From an uncultured Alphaproteobacteria bacterium (GTDB taxonomy: Bacteria > Pseudomonadota > Alphaproteobacteria > Rhodobacterales > Rhodobacteraceae): a stretch of DNA of 64,000 bases. The stretch is taken from NCBI GenBank assembly GCA_902576905.1, contig CACGWW010000005.1:1-64000 (forward strand), written 5' to 3'. This document shows positions 8,489-17,967 of this stretch, one piece after another. Position 1 is the first letter of the stretch. Each line of letters begins with the position of its first letter. The notes below the pieces were generated by a model. That model was not told the DNA's origin. It did no database searches and worked only from the letters and a program-made list of their open reading frames with translations. The position numbers and the translations under genes are program-made.

Positions 8489-9166
8489 ATGAATATTCTT
8501 GATTTTAATAAATTGTCTTTGAGAGACATTAATAAGGTTTTGCAAGAATCTGATAAAAATAGCTTTTTTTCTATTAGAAATCCAAAAGGAAGCCACGCGT
8601 TAGCTGTTGGTATTAATAAACAGATTACTGTGAAAGTTATTGGTAGTGTTGGATATTACTGCGCAGGAATGAATAAATTTTCTGATATCAAAGTTGAAGG
8701 ATCAGCTGGCCCAGGGTTAGGCGAAAATATGATGTCAGGTAACATTCATGTTACCGGTGATGTAAGCCAGTATGCAGGAGCTTCGGGACATGGGGGAAGT
8801 ATCCTAGTCGAAGGAAATGCCTCTTCAAGATGTGGTATTTCAATGAAGGGTTTAGATATCATTGTAAAGGGAAATGTTGGCCACATGTCTGCCTTTATGG
8901 CACAGAAGGGGAATTTGGTTATTTTCGGTAATGCTGGACATGCTTTAGGGGATAGCATATACGAAGCCAATATATATGTCGCAGGTGAAGTTGCCTCTTT
9001 AGGTGCAGATTGTATTGAGAAAAAAATGACAAAAAAGCATCTTAGTAAATTAGAAAATATCTTATCAAATGCTAATGTTTCTGATTATAATCTTGATACC
9101 TTTAGGCGCTTTGGATCTGCTCGTTCACTTTATAACTTTAATGTAGATAACGCTAAAATATATTAG
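8489..9166 (+). CDS. GXGXG-motif glutamate-synthase-like subunit, GlxC / MgsB type
   Basis: A 225-residue protein whose middle is a series of Gly-rich turns (SAGPGLGENM, GASGHGGS, GNASSRCG, GNAGHALGD) typical of the right-handed beta-helix GXGXG domain at the C-terminus of glutamate synthase. I chose ATG 8489, two bases after the amidotransferase stop, with GGGGA eight bases upstream; a TTG five codons earlier overlaps that gene. It serves as the structural subunit that brings the amidotransferase and FMN subunits together. Position between those two genes supports a three-subunit complex. Confidence 0.86.
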   Translation: MNILDFNKLSLRDINKVLQESDKNSFFSIRNPKGSHALAVGINKQITVKVIGSVGYYCAGMNKFSDIKVEGSAGPGLGENMMSGNIHVTGDVSQYAGASGHGGSILVEGNASSRCGISMKGLDIIVKGNVGHMSAFMAQKGNLVIFGNAGHALGDSIYEANIYVAGEVASLGADCIEKKMTKKHLSKLENILSNANVSDYNLDTFRRFGSARSLYNFNVDNAKIY

Positions 9167-9175
9167 GAAAATTAC

Positions 9176-10492
9176 GTGAAAAAGAAATCAATAACAGAAC
9201 CAAGAACTTCGCATACTTTCGATGCATATACAAACTCTGAAATTAGAAGAGCAGCTGAGACTGGTATATATGACATAAGGGGAGGGGGATCTAAAAGAAA
9301 TTTACCGAACTTTGATGATTTATTATTTCTTGGAGCTTCAATTTCTAGGTATCCTTTAGAGGGCTACAGAGAATCTTGCAATACAAAAGTGATCTTGGGT
9401 GACCGATTTAGTTCTAATCCTCTTAATCTTGAAATTCCAATTACTATAGCAGGAATGAGTTTTGGAGCTCTATCCGCACAAGCAAAAGAGGCTTTAGGAA
9501 GAGGTGCTAGTTTAGTTGGAACGTCAACAACAACAGGTGATGGAGGAATGACAAAAGAGGAAAGAGGTCACTCAAAACAGTTAGTCTATCAACTTCTTCC
9601 TTCTAGATACGGAATGAACCCTGATGACCTTAGAAAGGCAGATGCAATCGAAATCGTTGTGGGTCAGGGTGCAAAGCCAGGTGGTGGAGGAATGTTACTT
9701 GGTCAAAAGATAAACGATAGAGTTGCAGAAATGCGAACGCTGCCAAAAGGAATTGATCAAAGATCACCATGTAGGCATCCTGATTGGACAGGGCCAGACG
9801 ATATGGAGATAAAGATACTTGAATTGAGAGAAATTACTGGATGGAAGGTTCCTATTTTTGTAAAAGTTGCCGGTTCCAGGCCATATTATGATGTAGCTCT
9901 AGCTGCTAAATCTGGTGCCGATGTCGTAGTTGTTGACGGAATGCAAGGAGGTACAGCAGCGACTCAAGAGGTATTTATCGAAAATGTAGGTATGCCTACG
10001 CTGGCGTGTGTGAGGCCTGCTGTAAGAGCATTGCAGGAATTAGGCTTGCATAGAAAGGTACAGCTCATTATTTCAGGAGGAATAAGGAATGGTGCTGATG
10101 TAGCAAAAGCATTGGCTTTAGGTGCTGATGCAGTATCTATTGGATCTGCTGCATTGATTGCACTTGGAGATAATGATCCCAGGTATCAGAAAGATTATGA
10201 AAAATTAGGTACAACAGCTGGTTCTTTTGATGATTGGCACGAAGGTCTCGACCCTGCAGGAATAACTACTCAAGATAAAAAACTGGCTAAGCGTTTAGAC
10301 CCTAAGCTAGGGGGAAGGCGGTTGGCAAATTATCTTAACGTAATGACAATGGAAGCGCAAACCATTGCAAGAGCTTGTGGTAAAAATGATCTTAGAAACT
10401 TAGAACCAGAAGATCTATGCGCTTTAACGGTGGAGTCCGCTGCGATGGCTGGAGTGCCATTAGCTGGAACCAACTGGATCCCTGGCACTTAA
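9176..10492 (+). CDS. FMN-binding glutamate-synthase-like subunit, GlxD / MgsC type
   Basis: A 438-residue FMN-dependent TIM-barrel domain of the glutamate synthase type, which would carry out the reductive or amino-transfer step with 2-oxoglutarate. The family signatures AGMSFGALS, KPGGGGMLLG, DGMQGGTAATQ, ISGGIRNGADVAKALALGAD and the closing AGTNWIPG are visible. The segment that holds the three cysteines of the 3Fe-4S cluster in true glutamate synthase reads DDWHEGLDPAGITTQ here, so that cluster is probably absent. The start is GTG 9176 after TAGGAA. It is last of the trio and convergent with the DNA ligase gene, with zero spacing. Confidence 0.87.
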   Translation: MKKKSITEPRTSHTFDAYTNSEIRRAAETGIYDIRGGGSKRNLPNFDDLLFLGASISRYPLEGYRESCNTKVILGDRFSSNPLNLEIPITIAGMSFGALSAQAKEALGRGASLVGTSTTTGDGGMTKEERGHSKQLVYQLLPSRYGMNPDDLRKADAIEIVVGQGAKPGGGGMLLGQKINDRVAEMRTLPKGIDQRSPCRHPDWTGPDDMEIKILELREITGWKVPIFVKVAGSRPYYDVALAAKSGADVVVVDGMQGGTAATQEVFIENVGMPTLACVRPAVRALQELGLHRKVQLIISGGIRNGADVAKALALGADAVSIGSAALIALGDNDPRYQKDYEKLGTTAGSFDDWHEGLDPAGITTQDKKLAKRLDPKLGGRRLANYLNVMTMEAQTIARACGKNDLRNLEPEDLCALTVESAAMAGVPLAGTNWIPGT

Positions 10493-12061
10493 TTATTCTA
10501 AAAAACTTTTTCTAATTTGCTCCAAAGTTTCCACTTCATTAGTTGGCTTATCCCACCTAATTCTTTTGAACCTAGGAAAACGTAAAGCAATTCCCGACTT
10601 ATGTCTGTTGCTCAAAGACATTTCATCGAATGCAATCTCTACGACTAGTGTTTTTTCAACCTCTCTAACAGGTCCAAATCGGTTTATAGTTTTTGTTCTT
10701 ACAAATTTATCTAATTTATTTAACTCTTCATCGCTAAAGCCGGAGTATGCCTTGCCTATAGGCACAAGTTCCTTTTCTTTGTTGAAGACACCAAAAGTAT
10801 AGTCTGAGTAAAAAGAACTCCGCTTTCCATGTCCTCTTTGTGCATACATGATTATCGCATCTACATTCTTTGGGTTTCTTTTCCATTTAAACCATTTGCC
10901 GCGCGGTCTCCCAGCAATGTAAGGACTGGAAACTAATTTGATCATCACGCCTTCATGTATTTGTTTGTTGGATATATCTCTTATTTTGTCTAAAAATCTC
11001 CAGTCTTTAAAATCAATTGTTTCCGATAAAAACATAGGAGATCTATTCGTGCTAAAATAGGAATTCAGAACTTTTTTCCTTTCAATTAGCGTTTTATCTC
11101 TTAGATCATCGCCGTTGAAAAACAAAACATCATATACCTTTATAAAACATGGATTTTTTTTTATAAACTTTTCTGAAGGAGCTTTTTTGTTAAGCCTTTG
11201 CTGAAGATCGTTAAATGTTTTTGGATCATTGTTAATTCCAGCGAGTAATTCTCCATCTAGTACAAAATTACCTTGTATTGTCTTAATTATTTCTGGAAAA
11301 GAATTAGAAACTTCATCACCTGTCCTTGAATAAAGGCGACATCCTTCACCATGGCTTACAATTTGAACTCTAATTCCGTCCCATTTATATTCAGCAACGA
11401 AATCTTTTGGATTTGCTGTTACCAAATCTTTTTCCATCACAAGCGGATGAGCAAGCATCATTGGATGAAAAATGTCATAAATTGAAATTTTCGGTTTACT
11501 ACCCTTATTCTCAAGCCACAAAAACAAATTAATGTAAGGAAAGTGTAACCCATGCCAAATCTTTTCAATTTCATCAAGATCAACGTTGCCATAATTTGCT
11601 AGTGCTTGCTTTACCAGCCTGCTTGATACCCCAATGCGCAAGCCTCCTGTAAAAAGTTTAATGAAAGCCCATCTCTGATCACCAGTACTAATGTTAAGAA
11701 TATTAATTATATAGTTTTTAAGCTCATCAGTTTTAGCCTTTTTTAGGTTTTCAAACAAATAAGAAAGTCTTGGCATATTGCCACTTTTTTCTTGGTCCCA
11801 TAACAGCGATATAGTTTCAGCTAAATCACCTACATAGTCGTAAGATAGGTCAAATAAATGTTCGTCTTGCTTTTCTTTGATTAAATCTTTAAAGAATGAA
11901 GCTTTTATGTTTTTAAAGTTAAGTGAACCGGTAAGTGCTGCCAAAGCATAGCCTCGGTCGGGGTCAGGTGTCGAGCTAAAATACTGTTCTAATAGTGCTA
12001 GTTTTCTGTTCCTTGAGCTTGTCAAAATAAGATCTGATAGTAAATTCGAAAAAGCTTTCAT
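10493..12061 (-). CDS. ATP-dependent DNA ligase of the Lhr/exonuclease/PdeM repair cassette
   Basis: A 522-residue ATP-dependent DNA ligase. The adenylation motif EYKWDGIR places the AMP-accepting lysine at residue 226. Downstream motifs SRTGDE, DGELLA, EGVMIKLVSSPYIAGRP and WFKWKR complete the nucleotidyltransferase core, followed by an OB-fold. The N-terminal 190 residues are the helical DNA-binding domain. It overlaps the upstream exonuclease gene by one base (TAATG). In NCBI naming, this is the 'cisplatin damage response ATP-dependent DNA ligase', always found with the next three genes. It seals nicks in a DNA-damage response whose details remain sparsely studied. Confidence 0.92.
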   Translation of the reverse strand: MKAFSNLLSDLILTSSRNRKLALLEQYFSSTPDPDRGYALAALTGSLNFKNIKASFFKDLIKEKQDEHLFDLSYDYVGDLAETISLLWDQEKSGNMPRLSYLFENLKKAKTDELKNYIINILNISTGDQRWAFIKLFTGGLRIGVSSRLVKQALANYGNVDLDEIEKIWHGLHFPYINLFLWLENKGSKPKISIYDIFHPMMLAHPLVMEKDLVTANPKDFVAEYKWDGIRVQIVSHGEGCRLYSRTGDEVSNSFPEIIKTIQGNFVLDGELLAGINNDPKTFNDLQQRLNKKAPSEKFIKKNPCFIKVYDVLFFNGDDLRDKTLIERKKVLNSYFSTNRSPMFLSETIDFKDWRFLDKIRDISNKQIHEGVMIKLVSSPYIAGRPRGKWFKWKRNPKNVDAIIMYAQRGHGKRSSFYSDYTFGVFNKEKELVPIGKAYSGFSDEELNKLDKFVRTKTINRFGPVREVEKTLVVEIAFDEMSLSNRHKSGIALRFPRFKRIRWDKPTNEVETLEQIRKSFLE

Positions 12062-13050
12062 TATAGTTCGTTTCTTTCATCTCTATGTTGAAGAGAAAGC
12101 GGCTCAGCTTGAATTCCGATTTTCTCGCACCAATATTTCAGAGCATCTTCTCTTCCGTGTGTTATCCAAACTTTTTGTGCACCAGTCTGTTTAATGGTAT
12201 TGGTAAGCTCATTCCAATCGGAATGATCCGATATAACAAGAGGAATTTCAATTTGGCTTTGCTTAGCGCGCTGTTTGACTTGCATCCAACCTGAAGCATA
12301 ACATCTCGTAATATTTTCAAAACGTCGTGACCATCTATCCTTGAGTGCAGAAGGGGGTGCTACAATGATTTTCCCTTTAAAATCTTTTTTGTTGTCTAAA
12401 GTAGCCTTTCTTAGAGTGCCAAGCCTAATTCCCTTGCTTTGATAAAAATCACACAATTTATCCATTGATCCATGAACAAAAATATCATCTGAAAAACCTG
12501 CCTCTCGAAGAAGCCAGATAATCCTTTGTGCCTTGCCAAGTGAATAAGCTCCAATTAAGAATGTATTTTCTCTATGTTTGGAAATATTGTCTAGCAATCG
12601 CTCAATTTCCATTTCTGGTTTATTAAATTTAAATATTGGCAATCCGAAGGTAGCCTCGGTAATAAGCAAATCACATGGAACGACCTCAAAGGGATCTAAA
12701 TGTCGATCTAAAATTGTTTTATAGTCCCCAGTAACCACAATTCTATCCTTTGGTGTTTCTAATAAAACTTGTGCGCTTCCCAATATGTGTCCCGCAGGAT
12801 AGAGCGTAACGCTTATCTTTCCTATTTTAACCGAATGCCCATATTTAATTGTTTGAAAACTGCTTGCACAGTTCTCTCCGTATCTAATTTTCATAATCTC
12901 AGAGGTTTCAGGAGTGCAGAGTACATGCTTGTGACCTGCTCTTGCGTGATCAGCATGCCCATGGGTTATTATTGCCCTTTCTACAGGAAAAAAAGGGTCT
13001 ATATATGTATCGATGTCTTTAATATAAAGTTTGTTATCAATAGATATCAT
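12061..13050 (-). CDS. Ligase-associated DNA exonuclease (metallo-beta-lactamase fold)
   Basis: A 329-residue metallo-beta-lactamase-fold nuclease. The metal motif HGHADH lies at residues 30-35, with PAGHILGSAQ, TGDYK and ISDHSDW as further metal or family motifs of the beta-CASP/SNM1-like class. It is translationally coupled to the ligase and divergent from the helicase gene, with only 50 bases between them, so a shared divergent promoter is likely. This is the exonuclease of the four-gene ligase-associated repair module. Length and order agree with that family. Confidence 0.9.
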   Translation of the reverse strand: MISIDNKLYIKDIDTYIDPFFPVERAIITHGHADHARAGHKHVLCTPETSEIMKIRYGENCASSFQTIKYGHSVKIGKISVTLYPAGHILGSAQVLLETPKDRIVVTGDYKTILDRHLDPFEVVPCDLLITEATFGLPIFKFNKPEMEIERLLDNISKHRENTFLIGAYSLGKAQRIIWLLREAGFSDDIFVHGSMDKLCDFYQSKGIRLGTLRKATLDNKKDFKGKIIVAPPSALKDRWSRRFENITRCYASGWMQVKQRAKQSQIEIPLVISDHSDWNELTNTIKQTGAQKVWITHGREDALKYWCEKIGIQAEPLSLQHRDERNEL

Positions 13051-13100
13051 ATTTAGAAAGATTAGTTATTACGGTAAGTTTTAAACATAATCCAATTGAC

Positions 13101-15485
13101 ATGTGGCTCAAGAAAAAAGGTTGGTCTTTATATGACCATCAAATTGAAACCTTAAACTTGATTAAGAAGGGGTTTGATGTAATTTTACATGCTCCAACGG
13201 GCGGGGGTAAGACAATTGGTGGTTTCATGCCATCGATAGATGATTTTGTAAATAATAATTACAAAAGTCAGGAATTCCATACTTTATATATATCACCTTT
13301 AAAAGCCTTAACAACTGATGTTAAAAGAAATTTACTCAATCCTATCAATGATTTAAAAATTAATATTAAAGTAGAGACACGAACGAGTGATACGTCAACA
13401 TATAATAAAGCTAAGCAAATTAAGAAGCCTCCTAATTTTCTTATGACAACTCCGGAGTCATTCGCACTTCTAATGGCAAGGACGGATATCATTAATTTGT
13501 TTAAGAATTTAAAATTTGTTATTATTGATGAATTACATACATTTTTCGATTCAAAAAGAGGGCACTTATTAAGCTTAAATGTAGCAAGGCTACGATCTAT
13601 TAAACCATTTCAAGTAATTGGGCTCTCAGCTACTTTGAAGAATACTAATCTTGCTAAAAAATATCTTTCAAATAATAAGAAAACAAAGCTTGTTAGTACT
13701 CATTCAAAGGTCACACCAGAAATTGCGATATTAAATTCAGGAAATAGAATTCCTTGGTCGGGCCATTCTCCTAGATATGCTCTGTCAGAAATATATTCAG
13801 AAATACTTAAATTTAAGTCATCTATTCTTTTTGTAAACACACGAGCTCAGGCTGAAATATTATTTGAAAGTCTCTGGGCAATCAACAATAAAAATAAAAA
13901 AATAGCTATTCATCATGGAAGTCTAGAAAAAGAGCTTAGGAAAAAAGTAGAAAAGGAAATAGTAGAAGGGCATGTAGAGTGTGTAGTTGCCACCAGTTCA
14001 TTAGACTTGGGACTTGACTGGGGTAATATTGACTTGGTTATGCAGATAGGAGCTCCTAAAGGTGTTGCAAGGTTGGTCCAGAGAATTGGTAGAGCAAATC
14101 ATACGATCAATACTCCTTCAAGAGCTATTTTAGTTCCAACTAATTGTTTTGAATATGTAGAATGTATTGCTGCAAAAAAGTGTGTGGAGTTAAATTTTCT
14201 AGAAGATGAAATATATTCTGAGGGATCTTTAGATGTACTTGCCCAGCATATTGTTGGTGTTGCAATTTCCCAAAGATTTAAAAAAGAAGATCTATACAAA
14301 CAAATTAAAGAAGCATGGCCATACAGAAATCTTAAATTTGAGGATTTTGAAAAAACTCTTTCATTTGTTGAAAATGGAGGTTATTCCCTTCAGGCTTATG
14401 AAGAGTATTCACGGTTGAGGAGGGATGGAGAATATTATGAAATTAGGGATAAGTCACTAGTAACAAAATATAAAATGAATGTTGGAACTATTGTTGAAGC
14501 GGAAATGTTGCGTCTTAGGGTAGGTAATAGATATTTAGGAAATATTGAGGAGTGGTTTATTAGTGGTTTATCAGCAGGGGACACATTCATATTCGGCGGA
14601 AAGAGGCTGATGTTTGAGAAAGTTATTGGTAATATCGCATATGCTAAAATAACTGCCCTCGAGCATCAAAAAATACCATCTTTTAAAGGAGGAAATTTGC
14701 CACTGTCGACCCATCTCTCAAGAACCGTAAGAAAGATTTTTTCTAAACGACTTGATGCAGTAGATCTTCCTGATAGTTTAAAAAAATGGTCAGAGCTGCA
14801 GACAAAGTTTTCTTCCTTCCCAAAAGAGAATGAATTCCTTGTCGAAACCTTTAAGAGAAAAAAGGGTAAGCAGGAAAAATATTATATGGCAGTTCACCCA
14901 TTTGAAGGAAGAAACACGCACCAAACTCTAGGATTCCTTATTCTAAGACGAATTAAAAAGCTTGGCGTGCAACCATTTGGATTTGTTGCAAATGATTATT
15001 CTATTTTATTTTCATTTTCTAAAGAAATTGAAGACATCGACTTCCTTTTTTCTCAAGATATTTTAATCGAGGATTTATATGAATGGTTAGAAGAAACTCC
15101 ATTAATAAAAAGATTATTTAGAGAAATCGCTATAATTTCCGGATTAATTTATAAAAATCTTCCAGGCAACCAAAAAACGGGTAAACAAGTGACCTTTAAT
15201 ACTGACTTGATTTATGAAGTATTAAGAAAGCATGAGCCGCATCATATATTATTAAAAATCACTACAGAAAATGCTAAGAAAGACCTAGTTGATCTTGATA
15301 GGCTTTCAACGTTTTTATTCAGAATTAAAAACAAAATAAAGATAAACAAACTCAATAGAGCATCTGCTCTAGCCTTCTCTTTACTCTTTGAATATCATAA
15401 AGAGACACCAGATAAAAATGAACTAGATAATTTTTACTTAGAGAAGCTAGAGAACGAATTGCTCGAAGAAGTCAATGCATTATAA
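13101..15485 (+). CDS. Ligase-associated Lhr-type DEXH-box DNA helicase
   Basis: A 794-residue superfamily 2 helicase. Walker A is APTGGGKT (Lys37), motif II is DELH at 143-146, motif III SAT at 176-178, motif V TSSLDLGLDWG, and motif VI VQRIGRANH. After the two RecA-like domains come a winged-helix and the Lhr-core region, consistent with the short Lhr form paired with a ligase (about 800 residues, against roughly 1500 for full Lhr). It overlaps the PdeM gene by 11 bases. It would translocate on or unwind DNA during damage repair alongside the ligase and nucleases. Confidence 0.92.
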   Translation: MWLKKKGWSLYDHQIETLNLIKKGFDVILHAPTGGGKTIGGFMPSIDDFVNNNYKSQEFHTLYISPLKALTTDVKRNLLNPINDLKINIKVETRTSDTSTYNKAKQIKKPPNFLMTTPESFALLMARTDIINLFKNLKFVIIDELHTFFDSKRGHLLSLNVARLRSIKPFQVIGLSATLKNTNLAKKYLSNNKKTKLVSTHSKVTPEIAILNSGNRIPWSGHSPRYALSEIYSEILKFKSSILFVNTRAQAEILFESLWAINNKNKKIAIHHGSLEKELRKKVEKEIVEGHVECVVATSSLDLGLDWGNIDLVMQIGAPKGVARLVQRIGRANHTINTPSRAILVPTNCFEYVECIAAKKCVELNFLEDEIYSEGSLDVLAQHIVGVAISQRFKKEDLYKQIKEAWPYRNLKFEDFEKTLSFVENGGYSLQAYEEYSRLRRDGEYYEIRDKSLVTKYKMNVGTIVEAEMLRLRVGNRYLGNIEEWFISGLSAGDTFIFGGKRLMFEKVIGNIAYAKITALEHQKIPSFKGGNLPLSTHLSRTVRKIFSKRLDAVDLPDSLKKWSELQTKFSSFPKENEFLVETFKRKKGKQEKYYMAVHPFEGRNTHQTLGFLILRRIKKLGVQPFGFVANDYSILFSFSKEIEDIDFLFSQDILIEDLYEWLEETPLIKRLFREIAIISGLIYKNLPGNQKTGKQVTFNTDLIYEVLRKHEPHHILLKITTENAKKDLVDLDRLSTFLFRIKNKIKINKLNRASALAFSLLFEYHKETPDKNELDNFYLEKLENELLEEVNAL

Positions 15486-16143
15486 GGACGTTATTTTTGC
15501 CAATAAAAAGTTCTCCTTCTTTGCAAATGGTGAACTTTATTGGCCAAGTAAAAAGACTTTGATTATTTCTGATCTACACTTTGAAAAAGGTTCGTCTTTC
15601 ACTGAGTCAAATCAGTATATTCCACCTTTTGATACTATTGAGACACTTAGACAACTTTCAAATTTTATACACAATCATCCTGTCGAAAAGATAATTTTTC
15701 TAGGCGATTTGATCCATGACAATTTAGCTTTTCAAAGGATGACTGCAAAATCAAAAAAACTTTTTTTTAAAATTCTTGAAAATATCGATTGTACCTTAAC
15801 CGTTGGTAACCATGATAATATTAGTTTTCTAAAAGATATTGGATTAACCTTAACTGACAAGATTGTTATTGATGGTATTTGTTTCAGCCATTACCCATCA
15901 ATTGATCAGAGGTTTTCTGTTTTTGGTCACTATCATCCAAAAGTTAAGCTTATAATTAATGCTAGAGGAATTTGGGTTGCATGCTTTGTATTAAATAAAG
16001 AAAGAATATTGATGCCATCATATGGTTACTATACGGGAGGCCTTTCTATAAAGAGCGTACAAATACAAGAGTTATTTGATGCCCAATACGAAATTTTTCC
16101 TTTAGCGAAAGAGAAAATTTACAAGCTGAGTTTAAAAAAATAA
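15475..16143 (+). CDS. pdeM: Ligase-associated metallophosphoesterase endonuclease PdeM
   Basis: A 222-residue calcineurin-like phosphoesterase with all metal motifs visible: DLH at residues 33-35, GD at 77-78, GNHD at 111-114, SHYP and a C-terminal GHYHP. This is the small phosphoesterase/endonuclease of the Lhr-ligase cassette. ATG 15475 lies inside the end of the helicase gene, so the two are translationally coupled. The C-terminal residues (KLSLKK) are basic. The next gene is convergent. Confidence 0.9.
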   Translation: MHYKDVIFANKKFSFFANGELYWPSKKTLIISDLHFEKGSSFTESNQYIPPFDTIETLRQLSNFIHNHPVEKIIFLGDLIHDNLAFQRMTAKSKKLFFKILENIDCTLTVGNHDNISFLKDIGLTLTDKIVIDGICFSHYPSIDQRFSVFGHYHPKVKLIINARGIWVACFVLNKERILMPSYGYYTGGLSIKSVQIQELFDAQYEIFPLAKEKIYKLSLKK

Positions 16144-16162
16144 TTTCTCTTTATTTAAACCG

Positions 16163-17839
16163 TTAATTGCCGATGGAAGAACAACACGGACATGATGACG
16201 TATTTATTATTTTAAGAGATTGTGGTCTTTGCATTATTCCTGTTCCAATGCTTGTTAAATTATCTTTTTTAATAACCTTGTTGAATTCACCTCTTTTCTT
16301 TGCACCAGACCATCCAGTATAAATTTCAAGTTTCATATCAGAATAAGAAATATCAATTTCAACTGAGCTTTTTCCAGTTGCTTTCCACATATCGTAGAGA
16401 TATCCATCCCTTTTGACCTTAACAGCAGATAAGTCTGGTATCTTTTTTATAAATATCTTACAAGGACTATTCTCCTTACTTTTATTTGCTACTTTAAGTT
16501 TTATATGTAATGTTTGACTGTTAGGGTCGTTGAATGCCTGCTCGACTAAAATATTTGGAAAGTCGACACCTTCAAGCGTTGGAGCATCGAATTTTTCTAA
16601 ATTAGGGTTTCTAAATAGGTTTGACCATGCACCTGATTTCCCAACTTCAGCCATCATAGCCAGTGCAGCCCATTGTCCTCTTGGCCATTTTTCATTCAAA
16701 TTAAACCAATAACCAAAGTTTATATTATTCTCCCCAAACCATCGCGGCTCAAAGTGTTCTTCAGCAAAAGCTCTCAAACGCATTTCTACTGTTGTATCCC
16801 CAAATTCCTTTGCACAGGCTAACCCAAGAGCCATAAATCGTGGTTCAGGCTTCATTTTTATTTCTTTGTTGATATTGTCCCAACCAAGTTTTTTAACCGC
16901 TGTTCGATATAAAAACTCCGCAAAAATTGGATCTTGAGGCATCATATAAAAGGCTATTGTCAATCCATTAGATGGTCCAGCTGCATGAATATGATCTATC
17001 AATGGATCATAATAGATTGGTGTCCATTCTAGCGCTCCTGAACTATCAAAGCCGTAATACTTATCTTTCGTATGTTCTACCCATTCTGGATAAACAGAGT
17101 GTGTATTTTTTTGAAAAATTGCATCATAAAGTTGAAGACCTAATCCTGCTGCCGATAAGCAATATGGCCATATTTTTGTATTTTCACAATGTGGGCCCAT
17201 TCTGTTTTTTGTCCATTGTGAAGATAAATGTTCAACTAATCTATGTTGTGTCCAATCAAACTTCGATCTATCGACCCCAGCTACCTGGAAACTTGAACCC
17301 CATGTGTCTTCGCCGGTCGTGTAGACATGTAAGCTTTGGATCAAATTTAGCCAACCTTTAAAAAATAAATTTCCATCTGCACCAATTGGATCTTTCTGTA
17401 GACCCCAAGGCTCAATGCCGTTTGCAACCCAGCCTGGAGTATCATATTTTCCTACCAAGTGATCTGGTATCCAAAGATCTATCCATTCTTGAGGATATTT
17501 GCCTCGATTAGGATCAGGGCCAATTTGGGTTAACCAATCGTAAGCAGCCCAAAAGGTAAGATGTCGTTCACTCAAACCTTTTAAAATGAAAGCATACACT
17601 TCTCGCCATGCTGGTGTAACATCCGCCATCAATCCGAGTGCGTAGCTAGACTCAGAAAGATCAAATCTAGCAAAATTCAATACTGGGGGGTTAGATGTTT
17701 TATCCCACCAATCTAAGGGTTCGCCGTCTTCAGACCAATCATCATTAATTGAAACTTTCCTGTGTAAAAAAGTTAACCAGCCAAGCGTTTTATCATTTAA
17801 TGATGGAAGACTTTCAATATTCATACTGAATTTTAACAT
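16163..17839 (-). CDS. Linalool dehydratase/isomerase-like protein
   Basis: A 558-residue soluble protein. Its middle resembles the linalool dehydratase/isomerase (Ldi) family of alpha-alpha barrel enzymes: a helix with KGWLNLIQSLHVYTTGED, then GPHCENTKIWPYC with two cysteines (218 and 227) nine apart, the same spacing as the catalytic pair of Castellaniella Ldi (CEPDN...C). It is longer than characterised Ldi; the last 130 residues form a separate beta-rich domain ending in a CPCC motif. There is no signal peptide (known Ldi is periplasmic). It stands alone between convergent pdeM and a divergent cyclase gene. A role in terpenoid or related alcohol chemistry is inference; substrate unknown. 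Confidence 0.6.
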   Translation of the reverse strand: MLKFSMNIESLPSLNDKTLGWLTFLHRKVSINDDWSEDGEPLDWWDKTSNPPVLNFARFDLSESSYALGLMADVTPAWREVYAFILKGLSERHLTFWAAYDWLTQIGPDPNRGKYPQEWIDLWIPDHLVGKYDTPGWVANGIEPWGLQKDPIGADGNLFFKGWLNLIQSLHVYTTGEDTWGSSFQVAGVDRSKFDWTQHRLVEHLSSQWTKNRMGPHCENTKIWPYCLSAAGLGLQLYDAIFQKNTHSVYPEWVEHTKDKYYGFDSSGALEWTPIYYDPLIDHIHAAGPSNGLTIAFYMMPQDPIFAEFLYRTAVKKLGWDNINKEIKMKPEPRFMALGLACAKEFGDTTVEMRLRAFAEEHFEPRWFGENNINFGYWFNLNEKWPRGQWAALAMMAEVGKSGAWSNLFRNPNLEKFDAPTLEGVDFPNILVEQAFNDPNSQTLHIKLKVANKSKENSPCKIFIKKIPDLSAVKVKRDGYLYDMWKATGKSSVEIDISYSDMKLEIYTGWSGAKKRGEFNKVIKKDNLTSIGTGIMQRPQSLKIINTSSCPCCSSIGN

Positions 17840-17897
17840 AAATAAAAAAATAGTGGTAAGTTTCTATTTGAAACTAGTTCATTCCTTTCGCATTTAA

Positions 17898-17926
17898 TTG
17901 GCACTCAATGCTTGCTTATATATAAA
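17898..17926 (+). promoter_or_regulatory. Sigma-70-type promoter for the membrane cyclase gene
   Basis: TTGGCA (17898-17903) and TATAAA (17921-17926) are separated by 17 bases, 42 bases ahead of the ATG at 17968. Confidence 0.55.
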
Positions 17927-17967
17927 ATTTGTATGAAACTCGACTAAGAAAACTTTAGTATTTATAA

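Noticed and set aside
16972-17361. 129-codon open frame on + inside the Ldi-like gene
   Set aside because: Antisense shadow of a long gene with clear family motifs; no ribosome site or recognisable product.
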